A model generated the notes under the pieces. That model was not told the DNA's origin. It made no database searches and saw nothing but the letters and a program-made list of their open reading frames with translations. Both the position numbers and the translations under genes were made by a program. Shown in pieces: positions 1-9,500 of a stretch of 64,000 nucleotides of DNA. The DNA is from JAXGPF01 sp964463985 (lineage in GTDB: Bacteria > Verrucomicrobiota > Kiritimatiellia > JAAZAB01): contig CAYXEK010000003.1 of the NCBI GenBank assembly GCA_964463985.1, positions 1-64,000 on the forward strand. The letters are read 5' to 3'. Position 1 is the stretch's first letter. Each line of letters opens with the position of its first letter.

Positions 1-2370
1 CAGCATGTCCTGGCCGCGATCAAGGGAATCGCCGCTGTGGACGAGCAGACGGCCAAGCAGGGCGCGGAGGCCGAGGAGCGTTTCCTTAAGAGCTTCCCGT
101 TCCATCCCGACCTGACAGAGGTGCTTTACTCGAAGTGGACGCAATTGGCCCGCTTCCAGCGCACGCGCGGGGTGCTCAGAACCTTTGCGCTGGCGTTGCG
201 CGAGGCGGAGAAGTGGGACACCAGCCCGTTGGTGGGACCTGCCGTGTTCCTGACCGCGCCCGACAAGGAAGGTCTCTCCGAGGCCCTGCGCGAGATGGTG
301 GCCGTGGCGGACACGGAAGAGTGGGAAGGCAAGAAGCAGGCGTGGACCGGCATCCTGGACAACGAGTTCACTCAGGCCCGCCGGATTCAGACGGAGTCGG
401 TCGGTCTTAGGAACCGGGAAGTTGAACAAGCTGTCGTGGCGACATTCCTGCACTCGCAGCCGGTCGGCCAGAACGCCCGCACACGGGATCTGGCCGTGCT
501 TCTGGGCTCCGTGCGTCCCGACAAGATCGAGTTGGAGAAGGGGTTGGCCCGCTGGTCGCAATCCAGCTACTGGCTGGACGATCTCTACACGGCGGTTTCC
601 GAGGGTCAGCTTCCGGGCACATGGCGGTTGGGCAATCGGCCGAACCTCACCCAGATGCACGCGGTGGCAGCAAAGAACATCCCGGACGACACCGTTCGCG
701 CCCGTCTGCTGGACGACATTGGCAAGGCGAAGGCGCTTACCGCCAACGCATCGGCGGCGGGCGTGCGCGTTCATACGCTACCGACCCGGCCCAAGGACAT
801 CGAGGACGACAGTGCGTTCCATTACGCCGTGCTCGGGCCGAGCGCGGCGTCGGAGTCCGGCAGGCCCGGCGCGGAAGCCAAGCGGTTTCTGGACGAGACG
901 ACCGCACCGGATCGGCCGCGCGTCTACCGCAATGCCGTATTGCTGGTTGCGCCGTCCAAGGACGGTCTGGAACTCGCGATGGCCCGCGTGCGCGACTATC
1001 TGGCATGGGAGGTCGTGCGCGATGAGGTAAAGAAGCAGCAGAAGGACGGGAATGTGGACCCGGCCCGCGCCCAGACGATGCAGATCAACATCGACAAGGC
1101 GAAAGGTCGCATCCCGGAATCCATCAAGCAGGCGTACTCCATCGTGGTCACTGTCTCCGAGAAGAACGAGGCGCAGGCGTTCAAGATCACGGTGACGGAA
1201 GAGCCGCATTTCAACACGATCAAGGCCGACAAGCGGTCGCGCGTGCAGGATACGGCCATCACCGCCGAGGCCCTGCTCCCGGACGGGCCGTACAATCTGT
1301 GGCGGGAGGGCGAGACGGCGCGTCGGGTGAAGGATCTGGCGGGTGCCTTCGCGCAACTTCCCCATCTGCCGAAGATGCTGAAGGCCAGCGCCATCCTGGA
1401 AACGCTGGTTGAAGGCTGCGAACAGGGCACGTTTGTGCTGCGGCTGACGCGCCCGGATGGAACGTCGCGTTCGTGGTGGATATCGAGGCCGGATGAGAAC
1501 GCGCTCAACGACCCGGCGATGGAACTGGTTCTGCCGGAAGCGGCCGTTCTCACGGATGTCGCACCGGCCCTGCTCGCGCCCAAGAAGCTGCCGGGGCTGT
1601 GGACTGCCGACGAGATTGCCGTCAAAGCGGTGTTCGATTACTTCGGCGGCAAGACCGTCGTCCATGTGGATCGGGGCGGCTACCAGGAGCCCATGCAGAT
1701 CCCAAAGGCCGAGCAGACGGTCGTGGAGACGGGAATTGCTGCCGCCGTCGCGGATGGCACGGTCTGGTTGATCTCCGGCCCTGCCAGCATTCTCGGCGAA
1801 CCGATCCCGGCTGGCGTGTTGAATGCGAGCGGCAAGCTCTGTGTGCCGCCTGCGCCCATCGCCGCCGCCGAAATACTGCCGGAGAACCTTAAGGATGCAT
1901 GGAAGGACGGCGTAGCATCCGGCCTATCCGTGGCCACGGCGCTCTCCATGAAGGCAGGAAAGACTCTTCCTTGGAAGACGGTACGGAATGTCATCGCCGG
2001 CGCGCTCCAGGCGCGGTTCCTCGAATTGGAGGCCGGGGCGCAGGCGTGGCCGTGCGATTTCCCGTCCGCGCAGTTCGTGAAGTTCAAGGTTGCCGCTGCT
2101 GGAGCGGGAGGCGGCACCGGCGGAACGGGCGGAGGCGGCGGGACACCTCCAAAGACGCTCGTGGCCGTGGCTGACCTCGAACCGTCACAGGTCCAGGACC
2201 TTGGCGACATCATGCCCAAGCTGCTTGAGGTCAAGACCAAGGCCAACGTCCCCATCCTTTTCCAGATACGCATCGAGATGGGTGACGGCAAGACCATGCC
2301 CTCGGCGGAGACCGCCCAAAAAGTCAACGCAATTTTGAAGGGTGTAAACGAAAGAATGCAATTGCAATGA
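1..2370 (+). CDS. DUF499/COG1483 AAA+ ATPase, C-terminal part (5' end outside window)
   Basis: The frame is open from base 1, so the GTG at 37 is internal and the gene is cut by the window edge; 789 residues are visible. Near the start there is an FPFHPDL motif, followed by a helical region with QRTRGVLR and LVGPAVFL. This is the pattern of the DUF499 family, large AAA+ ATPases related to BREX BrxC/PglY-type proteins and often encoded beside DUF1156 DNA methyltransferases in defence islands. The P-loop would lie upstream and cannot be checked. A Gly/Thr-rich linker lies at about residues 698-717 and is followed by a separate C-terminal domain of about 70 residues. It is the last gene of its operon on this side, since the next 470 bases are non-coding. 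Family assignment is fairly firm; a defence role is inferred from family context only. Confidence 0.75.
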   Translation, partial: QHVLAAIKGIAAVDEQTAKQGAEAEERFLKSFPFHPDLTEVLYSKWTQLARFQRTRGVLRTFALALREAEKWDTSPLVGPAVFLTAPDKEGLSEALREMVAVADTEEWEGKKQAWTGILDNEFTQARRIQTESVGLRNREVEQAVVATFLHSQPVGQNARTRDLAVLLGSVRPDKIELEKGLARWSQSSYWLDDLYTAVSEGQLPGTWRLGNRPNLTQMHAVAAKNIPDDTVRARLLDDIGKAKALTANASAAGVRVHTLPTRPKDIEDDSAFHYAVLGPSAASESGRPGAEAKRFLDETTAPDRPRVYRNAVLLVAPSKDGLELAMARVRDYLAWEVVRDEVKKQQKDGNVDPARAQTMQINIDKAKGRIPESIKQAYSIVVTVSEKNEAQAFKITVTEEPHFNTIKADKRSRVQDTAITAEALLPDGPYNLWREGETARRVKDLAGAFAQLPHLPKMLKASAILETLVEGCEQGTFVLRLTRPDGTSRSWWISRPDENALNDPAMELVLPEAAVLTDVAPALLAPKKLPGLWTADEIAVKAVFDYFGGKTVVHVDRGGYQEPMQIPKAEQTVVETGIAAAVADGTVWLISGPASILGEPIPAGVLNASGKLCVPPAPIAAAEILPENLKDAWKDGVASGLSVATALSMKAGKTLPWKTVRNVIAGALQARFLELEAGAQAWPCDFPSAQFVKFKVAAAGAGGGTGGTGGGGGTPPKTLVAVADLEPSQVQDLGDIMPKLLEVKTKANVPILFQIRIEMGDGKTMPSAETAQKVNAILKGVNERMQLQ

Positions 2371-2841
2371 GGAAATAAAATACCGTTGGCGGAAAAGCTA
2401 CCGATAGTGACATAGCCGTTGCGTTTGTAACGCGGCAATTTGCTCCCCATTTCCTCCCCATGCTTTAATAATGCCGGAATTGTCCGGTAGCAACTGGATT
2501 TAACTTGACGTTTATCCCGCTTCGCGGGACCGTTTTGCGGGTTAAACGCAAGCCTGTAAAAGCGCAGTCGAGCCCTGCGCACTCCAAGGCCGATTCGCGG
2601 CAGAAGACTGTGCGAAATCAACGGAAGTGCGTTGCCTGTGCCGGCTTGATTGCACCTGATCGCAGATGCGCCCGGGATTCCGGCCCGGCCGGTTTATTTC
2701 TTGACATCCGGAATTCGCCGCCTATAATCTGAAATTGGAGATGGTGATTCGTGATGACTAACAATATGCGGCGGCGGCCTGCCGTTTCGTTTGACTTACT
2801 GGTCGGTGCGCTGGGAATCGGTCAAATGAAGGAGCTACATC
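2371..2841. other. intergenic stretch with a dispersed repeat
   Basis: This is about 470 bases between the DUF499 gene and the FG-GAP gene. It holds the dispersed repeat at 2515-2673 and, just before the next gene, the ribosome binding site AAGGAG, about seven bases upstream of the ATG at 2842. Short open frames here (for example 2505-2732) have no recognisable protein character. No tRNA or integrase gene was recognised. Confidence 0.6.
2515..2673 (-). repeat. dispersed ~155-base repeat, copy A
   Basis: The reverse complement of this segment aligns along its full length with 44351-44505 on the plus strand; by eye roughly 85-90% of positions match, with few indels. One end carries a short hairpin, TCCCGC-TTC-GCGGGA at 2515-2529. 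In the other copy the same position has a hairpin of different sequence, so the pairing is kept by paired changes. No convincing protein is encoded. It could be a MITE-like element, a structured non-coding RNA or a REP-type element. Confidence 0.75.
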
Positions 2842-4866
2842 ATGAACCTGCCATCTTGCCCGCTGAGCTCATGTGCGTTTTTTACCGGTCTGTTCGTTTT
2901 ACAATTGGCATTTGGAGTTGCATGCGGGGCGGACGCAGGCCGGCTTCTGGATGACAATCCATTTCATCAGCAAGCCAAACTGGCGGCCGACGATGCCGTC
3001 ACCTGTGATCATCTGGCCTGGTCTTCGGCCATGAGCGCTGACGGGAACACGATTGCCGTCGGCGCCCGCGACGCGGATGTCGGCGTAAAACTTGACCAGG
3101 GAGCCGTCTACGTGTTTGTGCGCGAGGGCTCCTCATGGTTCCAGCAGGCGAAGCTGATTGCCGCCGACGGTAATCCCTTGGAATACCTGGGCTATGCCGT
3201 GGCGCTGAGCGGGGACGGGAGCACGCTGGCCGCAGGCGCTCCCGATGCGGGAACACTGGGGGAGGGATCTGTTTACATCTTTACGCGTTCCGGTTCGACA
3301 TGGCAACAGGAGGAGAAACTGACCGCGGCCGATGGCGCTGCGAATGATCGGCTGGGCGAATCGGTGTCGCTGAGCGGCGATGGGAATACGCTCCTCGCCG
3401 GAGCTTCCGGCGCGGACATCAGCGGGAAGGCAGACCAGGGGGCAGCCTATGCCTTTACCCGAACCAGCGCGGGCTGGACCCAGCATTCCAAGCTGAAAGC
3501 TGTGGACGGCGCCGCTGATGACGCGTTTGGCTCTTCGCTATCGCTGAGCCAGGACGGGAAAACGGTGGTAGCCGGCGCATATTGCGCAACCGTGGATGGG
3601 TATCCGGCCTGCGGAGCGGCCTACGTTTTCACACGCTCCCGTTATTCCTGGCCCCAACAGGCGAAACTGACCCCCGCTGACGTATATGCCAACTTGTTTT
3701 TTGGCGCATCCGTGGCGGTGAGCGGCGACGGGAACGCGGTTGTCGTCGGCGCTCCTGACGCGGGAACCTCCGGCCAAGGCGCGGTTTACGTTTTCCAGCG
3801 CGCCGCCAGCGTCTGGTCCCAGCAGGTGAAACTGACTGCCGCCGACGTCAGCAAAGGCGAGGCTATGGGCGGGTGCGTGGCGCTGAGCGGCGATGGTAAC
3901 ACGCTGGCCGCCGGGGCGACTTATGCGGACATAGGCGGGCATAACAGCCAGGGAGCCGTCTACGTTTTCACACGGTATGCCGCGGTCTGGGCCCAGCGGG
4001 CGAAACTGACTCCCGCTGACGGCGCCGCATATGATTATTTCGGCCACTCCGTGGCACTTAGCGGCGACGGGTCCACGGTCGTCGGCGGTTCACATGATGC
4101 GGATGTAGGCGGTCACGTCTCCTGCGGCGCGGCCTGGGTGTTTGCGGCCAGCACGCTCCAGTTCCAGTCCGCCGTTTATTCCGTGCCTGAAAACGCGGGA
4201 TTCGTAACCTTGACCATCACGCGGTCTAACGGGACCGGCGGGCATGTGGGCGCGTCCTATACCACGGTGGCTGGATCGGCGTTGGCCGGCCGGGACTTTA
4301 CCGCGTCCTACGGGGAGTTGGACTGGCCGGACGGGGATGACAGCCCCCGGTCCATCGTCATCCGTATCTTCAACCGTCTCGGCGCGCAGGCCAGCCGGTC
4401 TTTTAACGTCATGCTTTACGATTCCGTGGACACCTTGCTTGGAGTTCCATCCAATGCCGAGGTGATAATCGGGGACGTTCCGCCGGGCCCGACCATCCGC
4501 GCCAACGGTGCGACTGGCAGCGTCTCGGTCGTCCATCCCGGCCTCGTGACGGTTGATGCGGCCTTCAACGCGGATATCTATGCCGGGACGCCTGTTGACT
4601 GGTGGTGCGTTGCCTATGCGCACGGCGGGAACTGGTATTACTTGAATTCCGCGCTTATATGGACGTCCTTCAACGGCGACTTGGCCGCCTGCCATCCGGC
4701 CTATCAGGGGCATCTGTTCAATCTGCCGCCGACGCCTGTGTTGTTCCAGTATGCGCTGCCGCTTGGCATCTACGATTTCTGGTTCGGCGTGGATTATCCC
4801 ATGGACGGCTTGCTGGACCTCGGCGGCCAGGCGGCCTATGACCAGGTAACGGTTGCAGTCCAGTGA
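2842..4866 (+). CDS. secreted FG-GAP-repeat protein with Calx-beta domain
   Basis: This 674-residue exported protein starts at an ATG preceded by AAGGAG. Residues 1 to about 30 form a signal peptide with a hydrophobic core (TGLFVLQLAFGVA). Residues about 42-435 contain seven near-identical blades of about 55 residues. Each has the pattern QQAKL(T/I)AADG...ALSGDGNTLAAGA...GAVYVFTR, which is the FG-GAP/integrin-alpha-like beta-propeller repeat. Residues about 438-550 match a Calx-beta domain (SVPENAGFVTLTITRSNG). The last 120 residues form an unassigned module rich in aromatic residues. Such proteins act outside the cell in adhesion or surface architecture. No sorting tail is evident. The gene stands alone between non-coding stretches, and its link to the downstream glycan locus is unproven. 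Confidence 0.8.
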   Translation: MNLPSCPLSSCAFFTGLFVLQLAFGVACGADAGRLLDDNPFHQQAKLAADDAVTCDHLAWSSAMSADGNTIAVGARDADVGVKLDQGAVYVFVREGSSWFQQAKLIAADGNPLEYLGYAVALSGDGSTLAAGAPDAGTLGEGSVYIFTRSGSTWQQEEKLTAADGAANDRLGESVSLSGDGNTLLAGASGADISGKADQGAAYAFTRTSAGWTQHSKLKAVDGAADDAFGSSLSLSQDGKTVVAGAYCATVDGYPACGAAYVFTRSRYSWPQQAKLTPADVYANLFFGASVAVSGDGNAVVVGAPDAGTSGQGAVYVFQRAASVWSQQVKLTAADVSKGEAMGGCVALSGDGNTLAAGATYADIGGHNSQGAVYVFTRYAAVWAQRAKLTPADGAAYDYFGHSVALSGDGSTVVGGSHDADVGGHVSCGAAWVFAASTLQFQSAVYSVPENAGFVTLTITRSNGTGGHVGASYTTVAGSALAGRDFTASYGELDWPDGDDSPRSIVIRIFNRLGAQASRSFNVMLYDSVDTLLGVPSNAEVIIGDVPPGPTIRANGATGSVSVVHPGLVTVDAAFNADIYAGTPVDWWCVAYAHGGNWYYLNSALIWTSFNGDLAACHPAYQGHLFNLPPTPVLFQYALPLGIYDFWFGVDYPMDGLLDLGGQAAYDQVTVAVQ

Positions 4867-5281
4867 CCTCTTCAATCAGCGGACCGGCTTGTCAGCGCAC
4901 GCGCCGTTCCAGGGTGCGAGAATGCATGCGTTGCCGTCCATCATCCGTTCCTCGGATGCCTGAGGGAGATGGGGGAAAGGATATCTCACAAAGCCGCCAA
5001 GCCGCAAAGGTTCATCGGGGCAGCAGGTGCCGGGGATATTTTTCGGCAGCAAAACCTTTAAGTGCGGATGTCCGCCTCCCATGCGAGCCGGTTCCTCCAG
5101 GCCATGGAACAAGCCGGCTTGATCGCCAGGCGCGGCTCATCCCGCAGCACGTATTACACGGCAGCGGATCATGGCCAATCCGGATAGGATTGCATGCCCC
5201 GATTGCTGTTTAAACCCCGCTGGAAGCTTTGATCTGACAGGTTTTTTACAGTTCGTTCTACGGCCATCGTCGGTTAGCGTA
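4867..5281. other. intergenic stretch with low-complexity repeat and gene remnant
   Basis: This stretch lies between the convergent FG-GAP gene and araC-type gene. It contains a low-complexity purine-rich tract near 4990-5015 (CACAAAGCCGCCAAGCCGC), of a kind that recurs at 41555-41610 and 44660-44690, and the small winged-helix remnant at 5068-5187. No terminator with a clear T-run was seen. Confidence 0.5.
5068..5187 (+). pseudogene. winged-helix DNA-binding fragment (remnant)
   Basis: This 39-codon frame reads as the recognition helix and wing of a winged-helix domain. It contains ASRFLQAMEQAGLIARRG followed by a STYY wing, resembling the C-terminal winged helix of Fic-family proteins or of small transcriptional regulators. 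An in-frame stop lies just upstream and the frame ends at 5187, so only this fragment remains. No ribosome binding site is evident. I read it as the leftover of a deleted gene; chance resemblance is possible because the fragment is short. Confidence 0.35.
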
Positions 5282-6226
5282 TTATCCCGGTTTTTTCGTC
5301 TGGCAGGCAGCGGCCATAATCCGCGCGCGGTGTGCGGTTGGCGGGATTTTCATGGCCCGTTTGAACGTCCGGCTGAAAGCATAAATGCTGTTAAAGCCGC
5401 ACCGCGCGGCGATTTCTGTCATCGTCAGGCTGGTAGTCGCCATCAGCCCGCGGGCAAAATATATCCGTTGCTCCCGCACGAAACGGGCCAGCCCCATGTT
5501 AAAATTCTTCCGGCTGAAATTCTTGAGGGAACTGAGCGACATGTTCATGTGCCGGGCGAGGGTGGCCAAACTTAACGATGTTCCCAGGTTTTCCAGGATG
5601 AAAGAGCGTAATTGATCGCTTTGCCGCAGATTCGCTTCGCGGCGTGCAGGTAAAGTCCGGCCCTGGACTTTGATGGTATGGAATAATTCCATTAAAAGCA
5701 ACCAGAGCGTAACCATGATGCGTCCTGTAACATACTCGGTGTTTCGTTCCGGATTGACCTGATCCAGCGCCAGGCGCTCGGTATATTGTCGCGCCAGGAC
5801 TGAAAGCGGAACCGGTATATTGCGCAGGATGGCATAGGCGTCGGGGCGGGCCGGCCGAAATCCGATGTAAAACCATGTCAGGCGTTTTGCATCGAGATTT
5901 TCGTAATAATGCGCCTGCCCGGGGAAAATGAGCAGGGCATGGCGGGGAAACAGATGGACCCGCATGCGATCGAGGATGACATCGCCCCGTCCCTGCAGGT
6001 TAAGAATTAAGATAAATTGCTGTAAATTAGATTTGGGCAGGTGTGAGAGCATTCCCTGGCGGCGGACGAACATGAGGATATTGTCCGGCAGGACGATGTC
6101 CGGCTCGTGCAAGCCCATCAAATAGCAGTCCGGATCGCGGATTTTACTGAAGGCAGCCTGCAGGATGGGTGAAATCATCCGCGCCGGCGGCAATGAGGCG
6201 TTTTTTTTATCGGACGATTTGACCAT
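5282..6226 (-). CDS. AraC-family transcriptional regulator
   Basis: This 314-residue protein has the two-part architecture of AraC/XylS regulators. Residues about 40-135 form a cupin-like sensing domain (QFILILNLQGRGDVILD, then FPGQAHYYENL). Residues about 203-300 form the double helix-turn-helix DNA-binding domain, with LATLARHMNMSLSSLKNFSRK and the typical second motif MTEIAARCGFNSIYAFSRTFK. The gene diverges from the GH106-like gene at 6555 across about 330 bases, the usual arrangement for an AraC activator and its glycan-enzyme target. The ligand is presumably a sugar released by the locus, but nothing in the sequence identifies it. Confidence 0.9.
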   Translation of the reverse strand: MVKSSDKKNASLPPARMISPILQAAFSKIRDPDCYLMGLHEPDIVLPDNILMFVRRQGMLSHLPKSNLQQFILILNLQGRGDVILDRMRVHLFPRHALLIFPGQAHYYENLDAKRLTWFYIGFRPARPDAYAILRNIPVPLSVLARQYTERLALDQVNPERNTEYVTGRIMVTLWLLLMELFHTIKVQGRTLPARREANLRQSDQLRSFILENLGTSLSLATLARHMNMSLSSLKNFSRKNFNMGLARFVREQRIYFARGLMATTSLTMTEIAARCGFNSIYAFSRTFKRAMKIPPTAHRARIMAAACQTKKPG

Positions 6227-6256
6227 CTGGTTGTTCCTCTACCAGCAAAATTTACT

Positions 6257-6300
6257 ATCACAAGTCGGATGACACATCAATCTCAAAGGAAAATTGTGAT
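6257..6300. promoter_or_regulatory. possible regulator site: spaced inverted repeat
   Basis: ATCACAA at 6257-6263 and TTGTGAT at 6294-6300 are perfect inverted 7-mers separated by 30 bases in the divergent region between the AraC gene and the GH106-like gene. They could be half-sites of the neighbouring regulator. Short repeats of this length also occur by chance. Confidence 0.3.
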
Positions 6301-6446
6301 TGCTCCTGTATAATACGGCCTGCGGCAGGGCCTTTTCCGCTTCGCTCCACGGCGCGCCGCTGATGCTCCCGACCCCGGGATGTTGCGTCAAGCGGTGGAA
6401 TGGGGTGGGTATGGCTGATATGTTAAAATATTTGGCCGGATGGTTA

Positions 6447-6474
6447 TTTACATAATACGCTGATGCGGTATAAT
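6447..6474 (+). promoter_or_regulatory. sigma70-like promoter for the GH106-like gene
   Basis: TTTACA at 6447-6452 and a perfect TATAAT at 6469-6474, with a 16-base spacer, lie about 80 bases upstream of the start codon. The predicted transcript start near 6481 would leave a leader of about 70 bases. Confidence 0.5.
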
Positions 6475-6554
6475 CCTCGCTCTAAATCAGAGCTATGTCC
6501 GGTTGTCAGGTTTAGGCGCGCATCCTGAGCGGCGCTACTTAAACGCGAGTGATT

Positions 6555-9500
6555 ATGAGATCGCAAGTTGGGGATTTGTCGCGCGAGTTCCGGGGAAATC
6601 TCAAGGGATTCCGCCCGGTGCCGTTCTGGTTTTGGAACGGCGATCCGACAACCCGTGCGAAAGTGTGCGCCCAGATTCTGGAGTTGAAGGCGCGCGGAGT
6701 GGATGGCGTGATGCCGATGCCGCTCTACGGTTTGAATCTGGAATATGGCCGGGCGCCCTGGTACGCCATGATCAAGTACGCCGCCGAGGTTTGCGCCCGC
6801 GCCGGGATTAAGCTCTGGTTGTATGACGAATTTCATTGTCCCAGCGGGACCTGCGCCGGGCGCGTGCTTCAGGAGCACCCCGAATACCGGAATACCATGC
6901 TGGTCTTTCACTCATATCCTGTGCGCCAGGGGCGGACGCTCTCCCTGTATCTGCGGCCATCCTGGGAGCGGTTTCCCGATCCGAGCGACGCCGGGGAGAT
7001 ATTTGCCGACACGCCGCCGCAGGTTTATGCCGAGGCCGGGAAAAAATGCGCGCCGGTGCATGATTTCACGCTCGGCACCGTTGCCTATGACGCCCGCGCG
7101 CGCCGGACCGGCAATGGGCATTTATTCCGCTGGCGCAACCGCACCGGCGCCGATGTCGTGCTCCACCTTGCGACCTTGGTGGCCAGTCATGCAGAGATGC
7201 CATCCGCGTTCGGCACGAAATGGGCCACCCATCAGCCGGGCTATCTGGATGTCCTGAATCCGGCGGCAGTGCGCGCTTTTCTGGATATGAACTTTGCCGG
7301 GTATGACCGGGAGGTGAAGAAATATTATGGCAAAGTTATACCCGGGATGTTTACGGATGAACCTGGCATGGGATATGGCGTTTATGGCGGATTCAGCATC
7401 CGTTTCCCGTATACTGCTGCGCTTTTCGGCCAGTTTGCCGACACTTACGGCTATGACTTGCGTCCGCGCATTGTCGAGTTGATCACCGATACGGGCGACT
7501 TCCGGCGTACGCGAAACGATTACTGGGGCTTGGTTACCCGCTTGTTCTCGGAAAATTATAACCGGCAGTACGCCGAGGCCTGTGCCCGCCGCGGATTGGT
7601 CTATACCGGGCACTACATGGCGGAGGAGACGTTGAACGGCTGCGCCTCCATGAATGGCGACATGCATATGGCCTCCCGCTGGATGCAGATGCCGGGGCTG
7701 GACTTGCTGCGGACGGACACGCCTTACGATGCCGGCCAGCCGTTGCCGGACTTCCCGCCCTCGATGTCGCCCCGGGTATTCCAGATGGTAACCGCCAAAG
7801 CTTTGGTCTCCACCGCCCATGCCGCCGGCGCAAAGCGCATTCTCTGCGAGGCCAACGGCATCCCGAAATGGTCTGTGACTTTACGGGATTTGAAGAAAAT
7901 GGCCGATTGGTTGGGCGGCATGGGCGTCAATTTCATGAACGACAATGGCGTTCCATATTCCCTCCAGGGGCCGCGCATCATGGCGGGACGGAGTCTGACT
8001 TCCCCGTGGTGGCCCCATTACAAGGCCTATGCGGATTATGTCGCGCGGCTGTCGCTGATGATGACGGCTGGCCAGGCGGCCGTGGACACAGCCGTGCTTT
8101 ATCCATCCACCGCTGTCTGGACGCAATTGAACCGTTTTTCCATGATTTCGCGTCGGAGCTGGCGGGAAGTGGCGGCGGATGCGCCCGCTTTTTTCGGCAT
8201 GCAGCGGGCGCTGCTGACGGTGACGGAACGGCTGCTCCGGACACACCGGGAATACGATTATTTATATGAAAGCGCGTTGTCCGAGACGCGCGTCGTTAAC
8301 GGCCGGATCGCCGCGGGCGGCTATCGGTATCGGACGGTCATTCTCCCGGCCGTCTCCTGTTTGGATGAAGCCGGCTTTGCGCAATTGCAGGAGTTTCTCC
8401 GCCAGGGCGGCAACCTGCTGGCCATCGGCCGGTTTCCGGATATGGTTCTCGGCGCTCGCGGAGTCCGGCGCCTGCCGCAGTCAGCCTGGCGGCATCCGCG
8501 GGCCTTTCGGTTGCGGGACGTTCCCGCGGATCCGATGTTGAAGCGGCTGACATCCCTCCTGGAACGCTTGGCGCCGAACCCGGTACGGGTGGCCGGCGAA
8601 GAGCCCGAAATGATTCAATGCACTCAGCGGATTTATGCCGATGCCCGGATGGCGTTTCTTGTGAATCACGCTGAACGCGCCCAGGCCGTGAAACTCGACT
8701 GGGCGTTTGCCGGCGCAGGCGAGGTTTGGAAGCTGGAGTCCGGCCGGATCGAAGCCTGCGCATCCGACACGCAGACAGACGCGGGAACTTCTTTCAGTTT
8801 CAGCCTGGCGCCCCACGAATCACGGATGATCGTAATGCGGTCAATTCCATCCAGATCCCGGAAACTGGTTGCCGCCGTGGTTGCGCATGAGTCACGGAGG
8901 ATTGAATTGTCTGGCCCTTGGCGGTTTACGCCGGATGCGGACAATGCATTTCTATTGTCCCCCCAGGTGGCTTTCGATTTTAACGATCGCGGCCTGGCGC
9001 AGAACTGGATGAACGGGGCGGGCGGATGCTGGGAGCCGGTTCGGGACGGCCAGGCGCGGCTGGCGCTGGCGCCGGAACTCATGGCCGCCTACTGGTTGCG
9101 GGCGGAAGTTGACGTCGCTGCCTTGCCGCGGCGCCTGCGGCTGTTTCACGACGGGGAAGCCGTGTGCCGCGTATTTCTTAACGGCCATGAAGCCCGGCGC
9201 ATACCGTCGGCCGGATTATGGGATCCGGACAATCTTTGCTTCGATCTCCGTCCGTTGCTGCGCGCGGGAAAGAATGTGGCGGTGCTGCGGGTAACGCCAT
9301 CCCAGTATGTTTCGCGCGAATTGATCCGCAATTATACGTACTTGATGAAATCGAACTACCCGTTCCCGGCCGTGCTGGCGGGTGACTTTGTCGTGTTGGA
9401 CCGCGGGGTATTGTCGCGTTGGCGGCTGCCGTGCCAAATGCATCCCGATTCATGGCATACGCAGGGATTTCCCTTCTATGCCGGCGTGGGGCGTTACGCG

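Noticed and set aside
1680..2621. Minus-strand frame containing a short KLPRYKRNGYVTIG segment reminiscent of an integrase N-terminus
   Set aside because: Only about 15 residues look suggestive; the frame then runs antisense to the DUF499 gene. Too weak to call an integrase remnant.
2371..2841. Possible tRNA or attachment site at the edge of the DUF499 island
   Set aside because: No cloverleaf or anticodon arm could be built and no integrase gene is present.
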